A stretch of DNA of 36,796 bases. Source: Paracoccus sp. S-4012 (lineage in GTDB: Bacteria > Pseudomonadota > Alphaproteobacteria > Rhodobacterales > Rhodobacteraceae). A program made the position numbers and the translations under genes. Shown in pieces: positions 1 to 7,767 of this stretch. The DNA is taken from NCBI RefSeq assembly GCF_009674885.1, contig NZ_WKKA01000023.1, positions 1 through 36,796 on the forward strand, in the 5' to 3' direction. Numbering within the stretch: the first letter of the stretch is position 1; every line of letters begins with the position of its first letter. The notes beneath the pieces were generated by a model. It was not told where the DNA came from. It did no database searches and worked only from the letters and a program-made list of their open reading frames with translations.

Positions 1-223
1 TCGACAGCCTGGCCGATGCGCGCCGCAAGCTGGCGCTGTGGCGCTACGACTACAACCATGTCAGGCCGCATTCCTCGCTCGGCGGAATGGCCCCGTCACA
101 AGCGCGCCGGGCACTTGAGTAATCCGTGAGCTCCGCGCCCGGCGCGCTTGCCCAACCCGAAACCGACCAATACCGAGTCCAAGGACTCTCGTCATGATCG
201 AGGGACGCCGGGGGGGCAGGTCA
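1..223 (+). mobile_element. IS3-family element, right-end remnant
   Basis: The window opens inside an IS3-type element. The last 39 codons of OrfB (3-122) are followed by about 100 non-coding bases ending in a G-run plus CAGGTCA at about 209-223, which looks like a right terminal inverted repeat (TGACCTGCCCCC read on the other strand). The left part lies outside the window, so whether the element is complete cannot be judged. The exact end is inferred from the look of the terminus, not from a matched left end or target duplication. Confidence 0.6.
3..122 (+). CDS. IS3-family transposase OrfB, C-terminal end (partial)
   Basis: The reading frame open from base 3 to the TAA at 120-122 encodes the typical end of an IS3 OrfB integrase core. 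It has the pattern LADARRKLALWRYDYN followed by HVRPHSSLGG and a final QARRALE. In the family this is the helix after the catalytic glutamate plus the conserved N-x-x-RPHSSLG motif. The DDE residues lie upstream of the window. It cannot be said whether the full gene is intact. Confidence 0.85.
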   Translation, partial: DSLADARRKLALWRYDYNHVRPHSSLGGMAPSQARRALE

Positions 224-760
224 GCCGTCGGAGAAAAAGGCCTCCTGAGACCCCGCGAGTTCCGCCTGGTCCCGGCCCGGTTCAGCGCGGTGCGGTGCCG
301 GAGGACTGTTTTCGGCAGGACCGACACGGCCGTTGGACCGGGCATCGAACTGGGAATATCCGTTGGCCGCTGCCGCCAGCACGGCGCTGCCATCCAGCGC
401 CGGCATCGGCACACGCGTGACCTGCAGGGCGTCGCCGGTGCGTCGGGCCGCGACATAGAGCTCGATCAGCAGGCGCAGATCAGGACGGTGTTCCGGTCGG
501 ACATCGACCTCCATGCGGACGAGGCCCGCGTGTCTCTTGCGCTCCCGAGAGCGCTGGTTCGCGTCCCGCCGCCGATTCTTGGCGGCCAACCCATATCGGG
601 CGAGGCTCTCCTTCTCCTGCCGGAAAAGGCTGTTCCAGATCAGCTTGTCATCGTCCAATTCGAAATCCCTCGTGCCACTCCTCCTGACATCAGCAGCGGA
701 CGCCCGGATCGCCAGCCTTGATCCGGCGATATCCACAGTCTCGCGCCGGCTGCACGCCAT
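221..760 (-). CDS. hypothetical protein, C-terminus probably cut by the IS3 end
   Basis: This minus-strand frame of up to 179 codons has the strong G/C third-position bias of real genes here. I do not recognise the family. Its middle is rich in Arg/Lys (around KNRRRDANQRSRERKR), followed by a predicted helical stretch with PEHRPDLRLLIEL, as in small basic plasmid or mobile-element proteins. The ATG at 760 lacks a clear ribosome site. An internal TTG about 33 codons in (reading MDDDKLIWNSLF) is preceded by AGGAGG and GAGGG and may be the true start. The stop codon (221-223) is made by the last bases of the neighbouring IS3 terminus, so the natural C-terminus may have been lost to the insertion. 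It faces away from the mobilization genes. Confidence 0.45.
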   Translation of the reverse strand: MACSRRETVDIAGSRLAIRASAADVRRSGTRDFELDDDKLIWNSLFRQEKESLARYGLAAKNRRRDANQRSRERKRHAGLVRMEVDVRPEHRPDLRLLIELYVAARRTGDALQVTRVPMPALDGSAVLAAAANGYSQFDARSNGRVGPAENSPPAPHRAEPGRDQAELAGSQEAFFSDG

Positions 761-1070
761 GTCGGCCCGGTCGTAGCTCGTCCGGGCTGCACAACGAGCA
801 GCACGGGCAGGGTGGAGGTGAGACCTGTGGGGGTTGCCTGGATATCCCGCGTGCTGGTCAGCGTTCCCGACAGTGGAGGGCCTGACGGAGTGACTTCGGA
901 AGATGTTCCGGGGCGTCTCCGGAGGCCTGTGACAGCAAGTCTCCGCGACTGGTCACCAGAAAACGCGAGAGGCCGAGAGGGGGGCGATCTCGCCGGTTTG
1001 GTTTTTTCATCGGAACGTCGGAGCCTCTGAGGGCCGAGGCAATCGAGCCGGGCGTGAAAACGTGGAACAG
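761..1070. other. gene-free stretch upstream of the mob genes, possible oriT
   Basis: No convincing gene is visible. The stretch lies directly upstream of a mobC-like gene and a relaxase, where origins of transfer usually sit. It holds a T-run (about 1001-1008, GGTTTGGTTTTTTC) inside otherwise GC-rich sequence and a repeated purine pattern, GAGAGGCCGAGAGGG. No nic consensus could be recognised, so the oriT suggestion rests on position only. Confidence 0.2.
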
Positions 1071-1428
1071 ATGGCACGGCCGAGGAAGAACCCAGAAGAG
1101 AAGCGCCAGCGATGGGCGGTCCTGAACGTGACCGGCGTCGAGCGGCGCGCGATCGAGAATGCTGCCGCTGCAGGCGCGCCAGCCCGTCAACCGGTTCATC
1201 CTCGCCCGCACGCTTTCCGGTGCCTCCGTGGTCCGCGCCGATTGGCAGCAGAACGTCGCCAGGCTGGGCATCGCGCTCGGGCTGCTCGAGGAGATCGCCG
1301 CCGAGGTCAGGATGCAGGCGGCTCCCATGGATGCGCTGCACATCGCGCTTGAGTTGCGCCGCGTCGAGGCGGCGCTGATGGAACCGACGCTGTCCTCCTC
1401 GGCCGACGCGGTCAGCTCGAAATGCTGA
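1071..1428 (+). pseudogene. mobC: mobC-like plasmid mobilization (relaxosome) protein, frameshifted
   Basis: The 5' part encodes MARPRKNPEEKRQRW..VTGVERRAIENAAAA, the basic N-terminus and ribbon-helix-helix-like start of MobC accessory proteins. The family then reads GxxVNRFILARTLSG, and this sequence appears in a different frame from about 1183 onward, running to TGA at 1426-1428. A single-base change near 1170-1185 explains the switch. The C-terminal half (WQQNVARLGIALGLLEEIAAEV) resembles the helical MobC tail. MobC-type proteins bind oriT beside the relaxase. The end overlaps the start of the relaxase gene by 7 bases, the usual mob operon arrangement. A GTG at 1062 is an alternative start. 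Confidence 0.6.
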
Positions 1429-2744
1429 TATCGTTCTCGCAGCATACCGGCGCCGGGGAGGGGGCGGAGGCCGGTCGAGCTCTGACGGACTATATGGACG
1501 CGCCCGGGGTCGTGAAGAGTTCCCCGGCCGCTGCTCGCCTTCTCGTGGCTCGCGACCCTGTTCCCGAGATCCTGCTGGGACGCGCTGACCTGCTGCGCGC
1601 GTCGATCCGCAGCCTCGCGTTCGTTCATCGCTACAGCTCGGCGGTGATGTCATTCGCCCGCGACGACATCGACATCGTTGCGTTCAACGCGGGTGCCCCT
1701 GAGCTCCGCTGGCAGGTCGATGTTGCGCTCCGCCTCCTCTTCATGGTGGCGTTTGCCGGGATCCCCGAACATCGCCGGCCGCCGGCCTATGTCACAACGC
1801 ACACCCATACCGGCCGGCTCGAGGTGAACCTTGCCGTTTCGCGCGGCCTTCTGATGCCCCGAGGCGCCCTCCGCAGCATCAACCCGCATCCGCCGCGGCG
1901 CGGGAGCGCCGAGCTCTGGGCGACGCTGCAGGACGCTCTGAATTATCGCTTCAACTGGGCCGACACCGGTGATCCGTCGCGGGCTCGCCAGCTAATCCTG
2001 CCAGACTGGGAGCTGAAGCATGCAGCTGAGGCGGCACGCGCCGGACGTCCTCCCCAGCCGGACATCCGGCACGTGTTCCATGAGCGGGTCCAGAGGATGA
2101 TCGGCGACACGGCCATCGGCAGCCGCGAAGCGCTGCTCGAGATCCTTGCCGAGAAGCGCACCGAGCTTGGGTTCTCCGTTGTCCGGACCTCCAGGCGCGC
2201 GATCACGGTTGCCCCACCGGGCGTTGGTCCGGAGCATCATGTCCGACTCGAGGGACCGCTCTATGGCGCGACCCCCGGTCCGGCCTTCTTCGAACCGGGT
2301 GCGCGGGGCATCGACCGGCTGAGGGCCGAGGGGGTTGGTAAGGCACTGGACGAAGCCGGCGTTGAACTACGAGACCTTGTTTGGATACACGAGAGCTACT
2401 CGGTTAAAGCGTTGCGGGACGGCGATATCCCTGTTCTTCGTGGGACCTTCGTAGAGCTTGATGGCAATGGACTTCTCTACACCAATGGCAGCATCCCGTA
2501 TTATGGCACATACCCAGGCCTCTATGTCCCGAATCCTCTATGGCTATGTCCGCACCCGCAAAGTGAAAGCACTATCGAACGAATCGCAAGTGAGGTTTTC
2601 AGTCTCACCAAGGTCAACTGGAACTCGACCCAGATGAATCATCGGCTTCCAATCCCCATACGTGCAGCACGGAAGGTTGGCGATGTTCTGAAATACCTAC
2701 CCCCAGGTCAGAAGGTGAGCAGCGACTATCGCAAATATACTTGA
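1422..2744 (+). CDS. chimeric ORF: relaxase N-terminal region fused to prokaryotic Argonaute PIWI C-terminus
   Basis: Residues 1 to about 300 look like an alphaproteobacterial MobA/VirD2-type relaxase. The start is MLISF, and a metal-binding histidine cluster sits near residue 126 ([11 protein letters not shown]). From about residue 305 to the end (440) the protein changes character to that of the C-terminal part of a long prokaryotic Argonaute PIWI domain. The key pieces are [66 protein letters not shown] and a C-terminal SDYRKYT. Base composition falls visibly from about 2340 on, which supports a junction of two DNAs. The fusion is in frame. The PAZ, MID and most PIWI catalytic positions of the Argonaute are absent, so it cannot be a working Argonaute. 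The relaxase is also truncated, so it is probably a recombination relic, although a stable fusion protein could be made. Both family calls are from remembered motifs. Confidence 0.7.
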   Translation: MLISFSQHTGAGEGAEAGRALTDYMDAPGVVKSSPAAARLLVARDPVPEILLGRADLLRASIRSLAFVHRYSSAVMSFARDDIDIVAFNAGAPELRWQVDVALRLLFMVAFAGIPEHRRPPAYVTTHTHTGRLEVNLAVSRGLLMPRGALRSINPHPPRRGSAELWATLQDALNYRFNWADTGDPSRARQLILPDWELKHAAEAARAGRPPQPDIRHVFHERVQRMIGDTAIGSREALLEILAEKRTELGFSVVRTSRRAITVAPPGVGPEHHVRLEGPLYGATPGPAFFEPGARGIDRLRAEGVGKALDEAGVELRDLVWIHESYSVKALRDGDIPVLRGTFVELDGNGLLYTNGSIPYYGTYPGLYVPNPLWLCPHPQSESTIERIASEVFSLTKVNWNSTQMNHRLPIPIRAARKVGDVLKYLPPGQKVSSDYRKYT

Positions 2745-3084
2745 ATTCAAGACAAGCGCGCGGACGTGGATTCTGGCGTCTATTGCTGCTGGCGCAGTGC
2801 GTAGCGACAGAATAGGGACCGACAGTAGGGTGGATCACCGGCCATGGGTTGCGCGACGGAAAGTGACAGGCGTATGTGCGCTTCGATCCCACGGGCACAA
2901 AGCTGCCGCGCGCCGTCAGGCTCCGGTTCTGGGAAGCTGCGGCGCGGCACCGCCGCCAGTCCAGTCGTCTGATCAGGCATTTCGCGCCGCTAACGTGGTG
3001 CGGAGTGCCTGAGCGTTCAAGGTGCCGGCCTTGAGGGAGTGGACATTCGAGTGCTGCGCAGGGTCGGCGTGCGCCCTGCGGGGC
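2745..3084. other. gene-free stretch with a short coding-like repeat
   Basis: No full gene is supported. The stretch follows the Argonaute fragment and precedes the antitoxin fragment. Its only recognisable content is the segment at 2900-2959, which recurs near 17.1 kb. Confidence 0.4.
2900..2959 (+). repeat. 60-bp coding-like repeat, copy A (partner at 17069-17128)
   Basis: Read in the plus frame it encodes KLPRAVRLRFWEAAARHRRQ. The partner encodes KLPRAVSVHFWEAAARHRRQ. By eye about 52 of 60 bases agree. Four of the differences are silent third-position changes, which points to a conserved protein segment and not a structural DNA repeat. The frame here is open from a TGA about 30 bases upstream to beyond the repeat. 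The protein family is not recognised. Both copies lie in broken DNA beside mobile genes. Confidence 0.55.
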
Positions 3085-3423
3085 TCAGGCGTAGGCTCCC
3101 ATAGCCAGGCGATCGAGGTAGTCGTGAAGAGCAGCGCTCTCTTCGGCCTCGACGAGATCCTTTCCGGTTCGGCAGCCCGGCGCCGCGATAGGCATAGATC
3201 GATACCAAGCGAGAGCGCGAACATCGCCTCCAGCCCAAGCCCGCACCCGGCCCAGGATCGCGATTGCCTCACGCTCGCGGCTCGTCGTTGTGGCAGCTCG
3301 GCGCCGCTTGGCCTGATTGATCGCTGCCTTGGCCGCGGCGACCCGCTCGGCCATCTTGGACTTGGTCAGCTTCCGCGCTCGGGCGAGTTGATCGGGGTCG
3401 AGATTGCCGGAAGGATCGATGAA
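3085..3423 (-). pseudogene. Xre/MbcA/ParS-type antitoxin, toxin-binding domain fragment
   Basis: The minus frame encodes FIDPSGNLDPDQLARARKL, then KSKMAERVAAAKAA, and a C-terminal part with LAWYRSMPI, CRTGKDLVEA and LHDYLDRLAMGAYA. In the MbcA/ParS/Xre (DUF2384) antitoxin family the last part reads approximately W-x-x-x-PIPAFGGRTAExLVxxG...YLDxxALGGFA, so the match covers the toxin-binding domain. The frame is closed upstream by a TAA at 3424-3426, before any plausible N-terminal start. An internal ATG at 3354 would give only 89 residues. No RES-domain toxin was found downstream (towards 2.7 kb), where it is normally encoded. It is probably an orphan remnant. Confidence 0.5.
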
Positions 3424-3846
3424 TTATGCGGGGCAGTCACGGCCCAGCGCATTCGAGCGCAGAGCGCGTCGGCCGGCGGCATTTCGCCGATGGACATACA
3501 GCGTCTCTGCGCTTCTGCGGATCATGGTCATCTCCGAGGGGTGCAGACAGAATGTCCCAAGGGGGCATCCGCCTCAAGCACCGAGTGCCAGGCTGCCGGG
3601 CGCCGTCAGCCCGTGGACTTCCGTAAAAGCGGCCGCAGCCGCCCACCGGCCAACCGGAAATGCTCACCAACCCCTATGTTCGAGAGCTCGAAGAAACGAG
3701 GCCCGACGGCCTTAAGCCGGCTAAGCGGCCCGGACCCTGGTCTGACAGCACCTTGTGTGCGGCTGCGTGAATGGCAAAACCAGCAGTTGAACGCGACGGC
3801 ACCTCCTTGCATAGTGATTTGGTATCATCGGCAGGGGAGCCGCGAA
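3424..3846. other. gene-free stretch before the amidohydrolase operon
   Basis: Open frames cross this stretch but none shows family motifs or a ribosome site, and one is only an upstream extension of the next gene. It may contain the promoter of the amidohydrolase gene. No clear -35/-10 pair could be picked. Confidence 0.35.
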
Positions 3847-5571
3847 ATGGCGCAGTTCAGAAGCGGGATTTCCCGCCGGAATGTGTTGATCGGCGGCGTG
3901 GCCGGCGGACTGCTCGCCACGCAGAAGGCAGCTGCGGCATCCTATCTGATGCGGCCGCATCTTCATGCGGCGGGGCATGGCGACGGCTGCATCGTGTGCG
4001 GCGCCGCACGGGCCGCGCAGTATTCGGACGCGGTGGTGCGCAAGCCGCAGCCGCTCGGAGCTCAGCTGCTGCGGGTTCAGGCGGGCGCTCCGCCGCGCGC
4101 GAGCGGTGACGAGGGCCCCGGCGGCTCGTCCCGGGTGCTCGTGGTCCGCCCGAGCTGGGTCATGGTTCCCAGGGACGACACGGTCGATGTCCTGTCGGAT
4201 CACGATGTGGTCGTTCGCGACGACAGGATCGAGGAGGTGCGCCCGCGCCGGGCGAGCTCCGATCTGGCTCTGGACGCGCCCGGACAGTTCCTCGTTCCTG
4301 GCTTCATCTCCGGCCATTCCCATGCCGCCGCCGCCTCGCTGACGCGCGGATGGATCGAGGAGAACTCGCGGATCGACCGGTCCGGCCCCTCGCGGAGCTA
4401 TTTCGCGGCGATGGATCTGATCGACACGCTGGATGACGAGGAACTCGACGATCTCACCGCGCTGAACCTGGCCGAGATGGTGCGCAGCGGCTGCACGACC
4501 CAGGTCGAGATGTCGCTGAGCCTCAAGCAGGTGCAGTCCTACGTGCGCGTGGCGCAACGGTTTGGCCTTCGGGGTTTTGCCTCCGGCATGGTGCCGGGGA
4601 TGACGCGGCTCGGGCCGATCTGGAACCGGCCGCTCGAGACACCGGAGGTCCTCGAAGCGGCGGACCCCGCAACGATCGCCGAGATCGCGGCGAACCTCGA
4701 CTACGCGCGCGCGGTTCACGGCTCGGCCGACGGCCGCATCCAGATGATGATGGCCTGCGGCGTCACGCCGGCCTTCACGCGGGCCTCCATGCAGGCGCTG
4801 CTGGACGCGGCGGTCGAGCTCGGCACCGGAACCCATGTGCACATCCAGGCCGGCGGCAACCCGCATCATAACGCGCTGATCCATCAATACTGGGACATGC
4901 GCGAGATGGAGGTGATCGAGGCGACGCTGATGTCGCAGAAGGTCTTCGGCGCCCATTGCATCGGCCTGGAGGACATCGCGAAGGATCTGGCGATCATGGC
5001 CGATCCGAACTTCACCTTCGTGCATTGCCCTTCGGCAGGCGGAGCCGGCGTCTCGCCGTCCTCCCAGGTGTTCCCCGAGGCGCTGGCGGCCGGGGTGAAC
5101 ACCTCGATCGGCTACGACACCCATTCCAACGACTATGTCGAGAACCTGAAGCTTGCAACGATGCAGGGCCGCGCGCGGGCGCAGCTGCTCCACAAGACGA
5201 GCCCGGTGCCGATGAAGGAGCCGACGATCTGGGACGCCCTGGAGAGTGCGACCCTCGCGGGAGCCCGCGGCCTCGGTCGGCCCGACCTCGGCCGGATCGA
5301 GGCCGGCGCCAGGGCCGACATGACGCTGATCGACGTGACCGGCCTGCTGATCGGCAACGGCGGCCTGCCGCGCGAGCCGTGGAACAACCTCCTCTATGCC
5401 AATGGCCTGTCGGTCTCCAACGTCATGGTGGATGGCCAGTGGAAGGTGCGCAACGGCAACTTGGTCTTCGCAGATGCGGCCGCACTTCAGGCCCGTGGCG
5501 CGGCCGCGAGCCAGAAGATTTGGGACCGGCTCGAAGCCGAGGGCCATTTCGCGCCCATGCCGCGCCGCTGA
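3847..5571 (+). CDS. Tat-exported amidohydrolase (chlorohydrolase/deaminase-like)
   Basis: This is a 574-residue metal-dependent hydrolase of the amidohydrolase superfamily, in the cytosine/guanine deaminase, atrazine chlorohydrolase and methylthioadenosine deaminase branch. The ATG at 3847 follows AGGGGAG with good spacing; the frame is open further upstream but without motifs. Residues 8-35 form a twin-arginine signal (SRRNVLIGG, a hydrophobic run, then AAAAS), so the enzyme is probably periplasmic. Metal-ligand candidates are H157-x-H159 (GHSHAAA), H330/H332 (THVHIQ), H370 (GAHCIG) and D424 (GYDTHS), in the family order. A CxxC (DGCIVC) sits soon after the signal, which is unusual. The C-terminal strand motif GARADMTLIDV is the normal superfamily end. 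The next gene, also a Tat hydrolase, starts 70 bases later. The substrate cannot be named. Confidence 0.85.
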   Translation: MAQFRSGISRRNVLIGGVAGGLLATQKAAAASYLMRPHLHAAGHGDGCIVCGAARAAQYSDAVVRKPQPLGAQLLRVQAGAPPRASGDEGPGGSSRVLVVRPSWVMVPRDDTVDVLSDHDVVVRDDRIEEVRPRRASSDLALDAPGQFLVPGFISGHSHAAAASLTRGWIEENSRIDRSGPSRSYFAAMDLIDTLDDEELDDLTALNLAEMVRSGCTTQVEMSLSLKQVQSYVRVAQRFGLRGFASGMVPGMTRLGPIWNRPLETPEVLEAADPATIAEIAANLDYARAVHGSADGRIQMMMACGVTPAFTRASMQALLDAAVELGTGTHVHIQAGGNPHHNALIHQYWDMREMEVIEATLMSQKVFGAHCIGLEDIAKDLAIMADPNFTFVHCPSAGGAGVSPSSQVFPEALAAGVNTSIGYDTHSNDYVENLKLATMQGRARAQLLHKTSPVPMKEPTIWDALESATLAGARGLGRPDLGRIEAGARADMTLIDVTGLLIGNGGLPREPWNNLLYANGLSVSNVMVDGQWKVRNGNLVFADAAALQARGAAASQKIWDRLEAEGHFAPMPRR

Positions 5572-5641
5572 ACGGCCAGGTCCCCGGCCGCTCCCGGGGA
5601 AGGCGCCGCGCCATCGACGATGCCACCAGGAGGGTTTCGCC

Positions 5642-6730
5642 TTGACGATCGACCGAAGACGTTTCCTGACCTCGACCGGGACTGCCCTTGTTGCGGGTGC
5701 GATGACCGGCCAGCACGCCTGGTCGCAGCAGTCGGCGCCTGCGACCGGCGAGGACTTCGTCATCGAGACGGTAACGGGCCCGCTCGACCCGGCCGAGGTG
5801 GACTGGGCGCTGGCGCATGAGCACCTGCATGGCGATTTTTCCGGCTCGAACCCGAGGATGTGGCGCTCGCTTCCGGAGGGGGAGGAGGAGCCGGTCTATG
5901 GGGATCTGGACTGGACCGTCGTTACTGGCGCCGCGATCAATGCGGTCAACGAGGTCAAGGCCTACGGCGTCAACCTGATCGTCGACTATTCCCCCTCCGG
6001 CGTCGGGCGGAATTCCCGGATGCTTCGCGAAGTCTCCCGCCGGACGGGCGTCGCCATCGTTGCGGCGAGCGGCCTCTATCGCACCGCATGGGGGATTCCG
6101 GCGGAACTCGCCGACTACGATTCCGACCAGCTGGCGGCTCATTTCGTTAGGGAGCTGACACAGGGCACCGAGGGCACGAGTATCCGCGCGGGCTTCATCA
6201 AGCTGTCGGTGGGAAATGACGGGCCGCTGCCCCATGACGAGGTCGTTTATCGCGGCGCCGCCCGTGCGAGCAACGAGACCGGATCGACGATCGGCATCCA
6301 CGCCATCATGCCGGACGCGTTCAGGGCCGCCGCTCGGATTCTCGAAGACGAGCAGCTTGATTTCAGCCGCTTCATCTGGGCGCATGCCGGACGCGACGGA
6401 ACCGTGGACTTCGAGGTCTTCCGCGAGTTCGCGGATCGCGGCGTCTACATCTCGTTCGACGGCGTGACGCATCGCGGCACGCCAACGGACGAGCAGCTGC
6501 TCGATCTGATCGGGCAGTTCCTCGAGGCCGATCTCGGCCACAGGATCCTGATCTCGGCCGACGCGACGATCGCGGCGCATCCGCCGGCGGCTCAGTATGC
6601 CAGCGACATTCGGTATCCTTATCGCTTCTTCAAGCCGCAGCTCGAGGAGCGCCACGGCGGTGAGGTCGCGCGGATGATCCTGCGGGACAACGTGGTCCAG
6701 GCCTACCGGCGCGGCGACAGGATCGGGTGA
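5642..6730 (+). CDS. Tat-exported phosphotriesterase-family hydrolase
   Basis: This is a 362-residue phosphotriesterase/lactonase-type amidohydrolase. The start is TTG at 5642, behind AGGAGGG at 5629-5635; no ATG serves the same frame here. A Tat signal (DRRRFLTSTG, then a hydrophobic stretch) precedes the mature domain. The expected binuclear metal set is visible: H59-x-H61 (AHEHLHG), K187 (GFIKLS, the position of the carboxylated lysine), H220 (GIHA), H248 (WAHAG) and D307 (ISADA). It follows the first amidohydrolase in the same orientation and probably shares its transcript. Family members hydrolyse phosphotriesters, lactones or related esters, and which one applies here is unknown. Length and motifs look intact. 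Confidence 0.85.
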   Translation: MTIDRRRFLTSTGTALVAGAMTGQHAWSQQSAPATGEDFVIETVTGPLDPAEVDWALAHEHLHGDFSGSNPRMWRSLPEGEEEPVYGDLDWTVVTGAAINAVNEVKAYGVNLIVDYSPSGVGRNSRMLREVSRRTGVAIVAASGLYRTAWGIPAELADYDSDQLAAHFVRELTQGTEGTSIRAGFIKLSVGNDGPLPHDEVVYRGAARASNETGSTIGIHAIMPDAFRAAARILEDEQLDFSRFIWAHAGRDGTVDFEVFREFADRGVYISFDGVTHRGTPTDEQLLDLIGQFLEADLGHRILISADATIAAHPPAAQYASDIRYPYRFFKPQLEERHGGEVARMILRDNVVQAYRRGDRIG

Positions 6731-6915
6731 AAGGGTCAAAGCGGTGGTGCGGCAACAATGAGCGGCCGCATTGATTGAACCGAACTGCAACACGCTGATG
6801 TTCCCCGCCGTCCGCCGGAGCGGAGGCTTGCCTTTCTCGGAACTCCGGCCCTGCGGTTTGCAGCATCTCACGCCGTCATCGCGTGGATGCCGCTGGTAGC
6901 TACACGGAGATCGAG

Positions 6916-7665
6916 ATGATCGACATGGAAGGCAAAGTGGTCCTGATCACCGGCGCGAGCCGCGGTATCGGTGCCGCCGCCGTGCGCGTCTTTGCCGAAG
7001 CAGGGGCACTCGTCGGGCTGATGGCGCGAGACGAGGCCGCCGTGACGGCCCTCGCCGCCGAGGTCGGTGGCCTCGCTCTCGCCGGCGACGTCGCCCGGTC
7101 AGCCGACATGGAGCGGGCGGTGGCGTCGCTGCTCGAGCGCTCGGAACGGCTCGACGTTCTGGTGAACAATGCCGGCGTGATAGGTCCGATCGCGGATTTC
7201 GCCGCGGCCGATCCCGACGAGTGGAGCCAGGCGATCGACATCAACCTCAAGGGCGTCTTCCACGGGATGCGCGCCGCGGTGCCGGTGATGACGGCCCGTG
7301 GGGGCGGGACGATCCTGACGGTCGGATCCGGGGCCGCCCACGCCCCGATGCAGGGCTGGAGCGCCTATTGCGCCAGCAAGGCCGGCGCGCTCATGCTGAC
7401 CCGGGCGCTAGACCTCGAGGTACGTGCCGCGGGCATCCGCGCCATCAGCCTGTCGCCGGGCACCGTGGCGACCGAAATGCAGGACAGGATCCGGCGCAGC
7501 GGGATCAATCCCGTCAGCCAGCTTTCCTGGTCGACGCATGTTCCGCCCGACTGGCCGGCGCGGGCGCTGCTGTGGCTCTGCGGTCCGGACGGGGACGCCT
7601 ATCTGGGCGACGAAGTCTCGCTGCGCGACGAGTCGGTCCGACGGCGCGTGGGGCTTGCTGGCTGA
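6916..7665 (+). CDS. SDR-family NAD(P)-dependent oxidoreductase
   Basis: This is a 249-residue classical short-chain dehydrogenase. The cofactor motif TGASRGIG is near residues 12-19, NNAG is at the end of strand 4, the catalytic Tyr-x-x-x-Lys is YCASK, and there is an upstream serine in TVGSGAA. The ATG at 6916 is chosen because CGGAGA lies just before it. A GTG at 6883 would add 11 residues without support. It lies 185 bases after the phosphotriesterase-like gene, in the same direction, so it may act on a product of the two exported hydrolases, but this is only context. The C-terminus (DEVSLRDESVRRRVGLAG) is complete, and an IS66 remnant begins about 100 bases later. Confidence 0.88.
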   Translation: MIDMEGKVVLITGASRGIGAAAVRVFAEAGALVGLMARDEAAVTALAAEVGGLALAGDVARSADMERAVASLLERSERLDVLVNNAGVIGPIADFAAADPDEWSQAIDINLKGVFHGMRAAVPVMTARGGGTILTVGSGAAHAPMQGWSAYCASKAGALMLTRALDLEVRAAGIRAISLSPGTVATEMQDRIRRSGINPVSQLSWSTHVPPDWPARALLWLCGPDGDAYLGDEVSLRDESVRRRVGLAG

Positions 7666-7767
7666 AAAAATGCAGCGTGGCGATCCAATGGTGTTCGCGC
7701 CGCATCTGCAAGAGCCCCCATCGCGGCGCTCAGAGCTTCGGGCTCGGTATCGCTCCCGTCTCGTAAG

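Noticed and set aside
3585..3655. Possible third copy of the KLPRAV repeat
   Set aside because: Similarity is weak. The same bases can also be read as a QPVDFRK piece of IS66 TnpB, so the origin is ambiguous.
3721..5763. Long minus-strand open frame opposite the first amidohydrolase
   Set aside because: It is antisense to a gene with clear active-site motifs, and the product is a His/Arg-rich shadow.
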